From: Arachis hypogaea
Taxonomy: Eukaryota > Streptophyta > Magnoliopsida > Fabales > Fabaceae
NCBI RefSeq assembly: GCF_003086295.3
Contig: NC_092044.1
Span: forward strand, 1,307,001 to 1,371,000
Length of the DNA stretch: 64,000 bases
Direction of reading: 5' to 3'
The notes beneath the pieces were generated by a model, which did not search any database, was not told the origin of the DNA, and was given only the letters and a program-made list of their open reading frames with translations. Numbering within the stretch: the stretch's first letter is position 1; each line of letters starts with the position of its first letter. The translations under genes and the position numbers were made by a program. This document shows, piece by piece, positions 56,025-64,000 of the stretch.

Positions 56025-57648
56025 AGAGCATACATATTGTATATTTTGAATTTGGCCATAAGAAATTTGAACTGAGGCATTGGAAGAGCCTTGATGAGTA
56101 AATCTGCGAGTTGATGTTTGCTCAGTACATGGACGAGTTTAATGATTTCTACTGCCACTTTTTTTCTAACAAAGTGGCAATCGATTTCAATGTGCTTGAA
56201 CCTTTCATGTGGAGTCGGATTAGTAGTCATTTAAATAGCAAAGACGTTGTCACAAAAAAATCATTTCTAAATTCACCTCGACATGCATGAACTTGAGAAG
56301 GGCAATGATGGACAGAATTTCACAGGCAGCGTTGGCTAGAGCTCTGTACTCTGCCTCCATTGAGCTCCTCAAAACTACATCTTACTTCTTGCTCTTCCAT
56401 GACACTAATGAATCTCCCAAAGATGTGCAATAGCCGGTCGTGGACCTATGTGTGTTAGGGCAGCTGCCCTAGTTAGCGTCTTTGTACATGGAGAGATGAA
56501 ATTTGGATTTTAATAAGAAGAGTAATCCTTGACCAGGTACTGCCTTCAAATACCTGAGGACATAGTGCACATCTACGAGATGAGGAGTTCGAGAATTTGC
56601 CATGTATTGAGCCAGTTTTACCACAGCAAAAATGATGTCTGGCCGAGTTATAGTAACATACATGAGGCGGCCAATTAATCTGCGATAGCTCGAAGCATTA
56701 GGGATAGGATCACCTTCGTCAGCCCTAAGTTGCAGATTAGCATCCACGGGCGTATTGGCAGGTTTGCACCCTAAGAAACCAGTCTCCTCTAGCAATGAGA
56801 GTGTATATTTTCGCTAACTCAGAATAATTCCATCTTTTGATCTGGCAAGCTCAAGACCAAGGAAGAATTTAAGGTCACCAAAGATTTTAAGCTTGAAGAT
56901 GGATTGAAGCTTGTGTGTAACTTTGTCCACCATTTCTTGTTTGGGAGCAGCGATGATGATGTCGTCCACGTATACAATGAGATAGGTAGTTGCCTTACCC
57001 TCTCCTAGAGCGAAAAGAGAGTGATCCTGTTTGCATTGTGTAAAGCCATTGGCGGTCAATGTGTTGCAAAACTTAGTGAACCACTGCCTTGATGCTTGTC
57101 GCAACCCATACAAGGACCGTGTGAGTTTACAAACTAACCCTTGTTTCTGTTAAGGATGCCCAAAGGCAATTCTATGTGGACTTCCTCATTAAGTTCACTA
57201 TTGAGGAATGCATTATTTATATCCAGTTTTAGGAGGCTCCAGTTCTTGACCACAGCAATAGTAAGTAAGGTTCTCACAGTGGTGATCTTTGCCACGGGAC
57301 TAAATGTGTCCCTAAAATCAATACCAACTTGTTGAGTATATCCTTTTGCAACTAAGCGTGCCTTGTATCTCTCTAACGAGCCATCAACCGTTAGCTCGCT
57401 TTATTCACCCAACGACAACCAATGGCTCGGTTACCTGGTGGAAAATGTACGAGGACCCAAGTGTTATTGGCCTCAAGCGCATCAAGTTTCTCTTGCATAG
57501 CATGTCTCCATTCTTTGAACTGAATTGCCTGATGGTAAAACTGAGGCTTAGGTATGGTGTCTAATTGTGCGACGGAGTTAAAGTATGTCAGATTAAGGCG
57601 ATGGTTACTAATATGATTGGGGAGTAGAGGTGTGGCAGATGTAGTCAT
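56018..57648 (-). pseudogene. Copia reverse transcriptase and RNase H, broken
   Basis: RT begins near 57590 (EWRHAMQEKLDALEANNTW, ...GCRWV), continues after a frame change at 57113 with MYGLRQASRQWF, the catalytic YVDD (YLIVYVDDIIIAAP) and FFLGLELARS, then GCKPANTPVD and SYRRLIGRLMYVT..RPDI. RNase H remnants end near 56018 (HVLSKHQLADLLIKALP). At least three frame changes and several stops interrupt it. Confidence 0.9.
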
Positions 57649-58449
57649 TGAGGTAAGGAGGAGGTTGAATGTGTCTAGTTGATTTTCTTAGTTGTTTAGG
57701 TGGGAAAGTGATGGTGTTTGGTGTTGGTTTTTGATGTTGAGGTTCTGGGTTTATGACGGTTGGAGTTAGCTGTGAGAATGGAAAAGAGATATGGTCAAGA
57801 ATGGGTTTAGGAAGTACAAAGTCTTTGAACAAGCCCTCATTAGACTGTAGATGAGGTGAGGTACTGAAAGGCATAACATGTTCATGAAAAATGATGTCTC
57901 TTGAGATAAAAAATTGTTTGATTATAAGGTTGTAGAGTTTGTAACCTTTGTAACGAATTGAATATCTAATGAAGACCGATGGATCAGCTATAGGACAAAA
58001 TTTGGTTTTGGAGTTAGAGGTATTTGCTGCATATACAAGGTAACCGAAATTTTTTAAGGCATCATTGTTGGGTGTCTTTTCAAATAGCAGTTTAAAGGGA
58101 GACTTAAATTGTAATAATTTGCTTGGGGTTTGATTGATTAGGAAAGCTACAGTGATGATGCACTCCTCCCCCCCCCCCAAAAAAAGGAAATAGGAACTTT
58201 TGACTAAAAGAATAAGGATCTGGCCATATTCAACAGATGCTGGTGCTTTCTCTTTACAACTGCATTTTGTTGGGGTTGATAAGGGCATGAGAATTGATGT
58301 AGGACACCTCTCTTCTGTAGAAACTCCTTAAGTGCAAGTTCCTTAGCATTGTCAGACCTGAGACGTTTTATCTTATTGCCAAACTGAGTGTCAATCAGTG
58401 CAAAGAAATCCTTCAAGCAACCTATGGCTTCAGATTTATTATTCAGCAT
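57608..58449 (-). pseudogene. Copia integrase, broken
   Basis: Core segment with RLRSDNAKELALKEF (conserved D-N region), HQFSCPYQPQQNAVVKRKHQHLL (58204-58449), then in another frame LINQTPSKLLQFKSPFKLLF and the C-terminal FGYLVYAANT...FIRYS..YKGYKLYN. A C/A homopolymer near 58169-58187 coincides with a frame change. Confidence 0.85.
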
Positions 58450-58673
58450 ATAAATCCAACAAAATCTGGTTGCATCATTAACGATGGTTAGAAAGAAATG
58501 TTATCGATTATGAGGGAGAGTATGATAAGGTCCCCACACATCACAATGAATAAGGTCAAAAGCGTTAGAAGATATGTTATTATGTGACTCAAAGGGAAGC
58601 TTCTTGAATTTAGCTAAATGGCAGATTTCACAAGTATGACAACCTGATTTATTCGACAAATGCAAAATACTAT

Positions 58674-59462
58674 CTATGTGTTGTAGATGTTAGAAATAGA
58701 AGGTACATGACCAAGACATGTATGCCATAAATATGGACTACACAAATTTATTGAGATAGAAACAGTATGAAAAATATGACTAGAAAGAAAAGAATTCGAG
58801 AAATTATGTGAATCATGCAGTGCCGAATTGGTTGAAATTTCTGCTCTTAGGATGTAAAGTCCTTGTTGCAAGTCACCCTTTCCAATTGTCTTCAAACACT
58901 TGTTGTCCTGAATAGTGAAGTAATTAAAACCAAGAGTGACACTAATTGTGGAGTTAGCAAGAAAGGCTGAAACTGAAAGTAAATTGACACGAAATTCATG
59001 GACATAAAGCACATTTTGGAGAGATATATGCTTATTGATAGTAACTGAACCTATGAAATTGTTAGAAAAAATGTCACCATTAGGCAAAGGAGACAGAAAA
59101 ATTCTTCGAAGTATGTATTGAGGTGAATAGAGATAAATCACAAGCAATGTGAATGGTGGCACCACTAGAGATAAATTTGACCTTAATATGGATGCGTTGA
59201 GAACGATACCTGATGGAGTTGAAACTTCAGTTGATTCATTTGATGAAATATCTTGGATTTTGTGATTATTCAGCAAGGTTAGGAGCTGTTGAACTTATGT
59301 TGGAGTCAAATTTGGGCTGATTTGTGCATCTGAAATGGACTGAGATGTGGAGACATGATGAACCGAAGGCTTCATGTTCCTTCCTTTGCCAAAATTTGGA
59401 GGGTAACTGTGAGTTTTGTAACATTTGTCGATAGTGTGCCCAAGAATTCCACAGTGCGAGCA
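58674..59462 (-). pseudogene. Copia zinc knuckle, protease and pre-integrase region, broken
   Basis: A CX2CX4HX4C zinc knuckle CSHCGILGHTIDKC is readable at 59421-59462. The protease active-site region reads SSGATIHI in one frame where DSGA is expected, so the catalytic Asp is lost. The pre-integrase motif LWHTCLGHVPSISN ends near 58690. Confidence 0.8.
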
Positions 59463-60216
59463 AGGGGTCTATCTTTCTTCACCATGCCTCTATCGCGACC
59501 TTGAGATTGTGTTGGTTGCTGATTTCTTGCCAGAAAGGCTACTTGATTCTGGGAAGCATAATTGATCGAAGCTCCTATTGCCCTATGCTTTTCTTCTTGT
59601 GTTACGAGAGAAAGGAATTTGTTAATTGTGGGAAGAGGTTCCAAGAGTAAGATTCGCTCGCGAATATGTGAAAAGGATTCATCCAATCCATGTGGAAACA
59701 GTGGATATACTCAGCTTGAAGAAACTCTTGCACGGCGCGCGCATCATCGCAATTGCATTGCACCAGGCGATATGAGTTCAATTCTTCCCAAAGAACCTTG
59801 ATTTTTGTGAAGTATTGTGAGACAGACAAGGTACCTTGTCGAAAATTCATCAAGTCGTGCTTCAATTCGAACACGCGAAGGCCATTTTCATGTTGAAAAC
59901 GCTCCTTCAAATTGTTCCACAACTCCGCTGTAGAATCTGTGTATACGAGAGAGGTAGCAATTTCTTTTGTAACAAAATTCAAAATCCATGTGCTTATTAT
60001 GTCATTCACGCACAGCCAGTTCTCAAGTTTCTCTGGTTTAGTGGTTGGATCTGGTTTAGGTACCAATCCAATGATGAAACCAAGCTTACGTTTGGTATTG
60101 AGGGCTTTCTGCATCGTGCGGCTCCAAGAATGATAGTTGTCCTCAACAAGTTGTTGGGTGACCAATATCAGACCAGATTGATCAGCGGGAGAGAGGTTAT
60201 AAGGATCCACAGCCAT
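59372..60216 (-). pseudogene. Copia gag, broken
   Basis: Starts MAVDPYNLSPADQSGLILV with the copia gag landmarks NYHSWSRTMQKAL, KLGFI.G, W...ND.I..WI and LWNNLKERFQ. A frameshift around 59680 moves the C-terminal half (RILLLEPLPTINKFLSLVTQEE) to another frame. Confidence 0.85.
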
Positions 60217-60469
60217 TGATGAAGTTGAAGAAACCGTATATGAAGATAAAGCTGGCTACGCCATGGGTGGTGGAATTAAGAGAAGAAAAAAAATGACGCT
60301 TCTTTCCAAGTCTCGTTGATCGAAATCGCTGTTTCTACCAAGAACAGAGGTGAAACACGCGCATTCTCATCAAACTCAGTTGTGTGGGGTCAAGGAAAGA
60401 GGAAGAGAGAAGAGGAAAAGAAGAAGGAGAAGAAGAAAGGAAAAAATAGTGAAAGGTTCAAGAAAAATT

Positions 60470-60482
60470 GCTCGTGATATCA
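60470..60482 (-). other. Degenerate tRNA-Met primer-binding site of the copia element
   Basis: The minus strand after the 5' LTR reads TGATATCACGAGC, one substitution and one insertion away from the canonical TGGTATCAGAGC. Confidence 0.65.
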
Positions 60483-60668
60483 TGTTGAATAATGTGATTG
60501 TGAGAGAGTCCAAAAATTGAATTGGCTTACTCAATTGTGTATATATGTATACAAAGTGATGGTATAATTAACTCTGCATTTAATCTAACTAATTAATATA
60601 ACTAATTCAAGTTCTAACTAATCTTGTTAAGTTATAAAAGACTGTACAAATATATGCTATAGCTAATA
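60483..60668 (-). repeat. 5' LTR of the copia element (186 bp)
   Basis: Plus-strand start TGTTGAATAA and end GCTAATA, then target duplication CTTGT. It differs from the other LTR at very roughly one base in eight by eye, pointing to an old insertion. Confidence 0.9.
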
Positions 60669-60673
60669 CTTGT

Positions 60674-62564
<1,891 letters not shown>

Positions 62565-62576
62565 TGGTATCAGAGC
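62565..62576 (+). other. Orphan tRNA-Met primer-binding-site motif
   Basis: TGGTATCAGAGC occurs after AT-rich DNA, without a recognisable LTR or coding domain nearby. It is probably the edge of a lost retroelement or pararetrovirus copy; a MITE has inserted 4 bp further on. Confidence 0.5.
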
Positions 62577-62588
62577 TAAATTAATGAT

Positions 62589-62769
62589 GGAAAAGTCTAG
62601 GGGGTCAGCAATTTTTGTATTTTTTGACCAATACTTAACTATCAAAACAAAAATGATAGATTTTCCACCATTAGATACCATTAGATGTAATCTCACACCA
62701 TTAAAAATACTATTGATGGCTAATTGATAGTTACAAAATACCAAAATTACTGGCCTCCTAACATTCTTC
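62589..62769. mobile_element. 181-bp Mutator-type MITE (AhMITE1-like)
   Basis: Perfect 9-bp target duplications ATTAATGAT (62580-62588 and 62770-62778). The terminal 35 bp are inverted repeats with about 26 matches (core 'AGGGGGTCAGCAATTTTTG' against 'AGGAGGCCAGTAATTTTGG'). The 9-bp duplication and size recall AhMITE1 of peanut; that identity is from memory and needs a comparison. Confidence 0.8.
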
Positions 62770-63375
62770 ATTAATGATTTTAAGAATATAACAATACTTT
62801 TAGTCTAATCTATATTACGTGTCAAAAATTTAGTTAATTCATGATAATTTATTTGATAAACGAGATTAGACATCATTATTCTGATGGTTTTACTAACATT
62901 TCTCTAAATTAAATAACCGAAAAAGTAAATGCAACACTTATTTGAGAATTTCAAAGCTTAGAATTTGGCTTGTAGTTGGTGCTGCTTTCATTGTTCATTC
63001 CAAGAATGGCTTTTACCGTCGTGGTTGCTTCTCATTTTTTTCAATAATACTTATAACTAACAATAATAGAATACTGTGTTTTGGACAGATTTAACCGTGG
63101 CTGTGCTTGGTTTTGAATATCATCTTTAATACTCTGAAATAATGAACAACTTTATATATGTTGATTGTTGGTGTATTATTTACATTCAAATGTGATTGAT
63201 TTTGGGATTCATACCTGGGTTTGCCCAATGATTTCGTTTGTCATTGTTGTGCACAATTAATTAATCTCTCTAGTTACTGGAATATATGTATCTATATGGG
63301 GTCACATTTTTAATCTATTATGATTTTAGAACTGAAATTTATACATACTCTATGATCGATGTGTTAGTGTTACAA

Positions 63376-63540
63376 GTGTGAGGAGTGTCGAAATTAGTCC
63401 CACATCAAATAAAGTAAGGAAGAGTGAGGAGTTTATAAAATGAGAGACTCATTAACTTGATACCTTAAAGTTTTGAGTTGAATGTGGTGTCATCTCATTT
63501 TATGTTCTCTCGCTTGATTCCTCCCCTGTTAAAGGTGTAA
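63376..63540 (+). repeat. LTR-like fragment with a TCCCACATC motif
   Basis: 'agtcccacatcaaataaag', 'gtgaggagtttataaaatga' and 'gaatgtggtgtcatctcatt' resemble a common plant LTR type, with a degenerate primer-binding-like 'tgtggtgtca' at its end. No coding part or second LTR was seen. Confidence 0.35.
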
Positions 63541-64000
63541 ACTAATAAGGAGAAATAATATGAATAATTATATTTTTTATTTTTAGAATTTATCAAAAAT
63601 TAAAGTCTACATTTTTTTATCAAACATAAAATTTTAATACAATATCATAAAACTACTAAAATTTTAAATTAATAAAAAAATAAAAATAAAAATAGTTATA
63701 ACTCTAACAAATCTTATTGTAGATAGTAACATTTAGTTTAACTTTATTTTTGAGACATAATAATAGTTTAATTATTATATTTTACCTTATAAAAAAAGGA
63801 AAAGAAAAAAGAAAAAAAAATTAAAGAAGCAGTTGCGTGTAGTTCATGTCTTCATGACTCATGATGAGTTATGGATAGTTGGATACATCTTCTGTGCGCC
63901 TCATGAAATCCAACGTCTCCCAATGATTATTAAATTATGATAATTCAATGCTATGAACACGTGGCAAAATTCTACACGCTCATTGCTTCATCCAAATCCA
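63541..64000. other. AT-rich DNA to the window edge
   Basis: No gene visible. The last ~150 bp are less AT-rich (ccaacgtctcccaatg, acacgtggcaaaat) and may be the promoter of a gene beyond the window. Confidence 0.3.

Larger units (their letters stand above)
55828..60668 (-). mobile_element. Ty1-copia LTR retrotransposon, complete structure, inactive
   Basis: 4.84 kb element with 5-bp target duplications CTTGT (55823-55827 and 60669-60673), two diverged short LTRs, a tRNA-Met-like primer-binding site and a polypurine tract. Minus-strand domain order gag - zinc knuckle - protease - integrase - reverse transcriptase - RNase H is the copia order. The coding region is split over all three frames by many frameshifts and stops, so it cannot move on its own. 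Plus-strand frames across it are shadows. Confidence 0.93.

Noticed and set aside
59562..60219. Plus-strand frames across the copia gag
   Set aside because: Shadows of the minus-strand gag; no independent domain.

Overview
The window looks like nuclear DNA of a legume, most probably peanut or a wild relative (genus Arachis). The reasons are AT-rich intergenic DNA, spliced plant genes, a MuDR transposase relic of a type I recall as abundant in peanut, and many copies of short Mutator-type MITEs and tRNA-derived SINEs. The genus is an inference from recalled families, not a search.

Six ordinary plant genes are supported: peptide deformylase 1A (3220-6011, +, four exons, organellar N-terminal methionine processing); a small protein of the 'MAPK kinase substrate At1g80180' type (11107-11457, -); an F-box/kelch-like protein (31338-32498, -); a conserved three-exon small membrane protein of unknown function (35064-36957, +); the chloroplast isopropylmalate isomerase small subunit of leucine synthesis (38203-38973, +, intronless); and a three-finger RanBP2-type zinc-finger protein (44624-45262, -) with a hairpin and micro-ORF just before its start. 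They are unrelated neighbours, not a pathway cluster.

Most of the rest is transposon and virus-derived. 1-1294: relic of an endogenous pararetrovirus (movement-protein end, small overlapping ORFs, tRNA-Met primer-binding site). 1582-2880: Mutator-type element that has acquired a PPR gene fragment; its empty sibling lies at 7367-7727. 6501-6999: hAT-type non-autonomous element. 13246-14970: 1.7 kb solo LTR with a 6-bp target duplication. 14977-24940: very AT-rich DNA with an internal segmental duplication and a 1.5 kb terminal-inverted-repeat element (21825-23336) carrying a GC-rich insert. 25030-27790: decayed MuDR transposase. 28731-30400: two tandem 0.8 kb units. 51909-54826: non-autonomous CACTA element carrying a TSO1-type CXC exon, with a hAT-type element nested inside (52955-53669). 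55828-60668: complete but inactive Ty1-copia element on the minus strand, with both LTRs, CTTGT target duplications and unusual TA...CA termini, sitting in what looks like an older SINE.

The most interesting leads are the two elements carrying host exons (PPR and TSO1/CXC), the hairpin/micro-ORF/splice-site overlap at the zinc-finger gene start, and the pararetrovirus relic whose primer-binding site lies inside a micro-ORF. No clearly new biological system was recognised. Coordinates of repeats were derived by eye.
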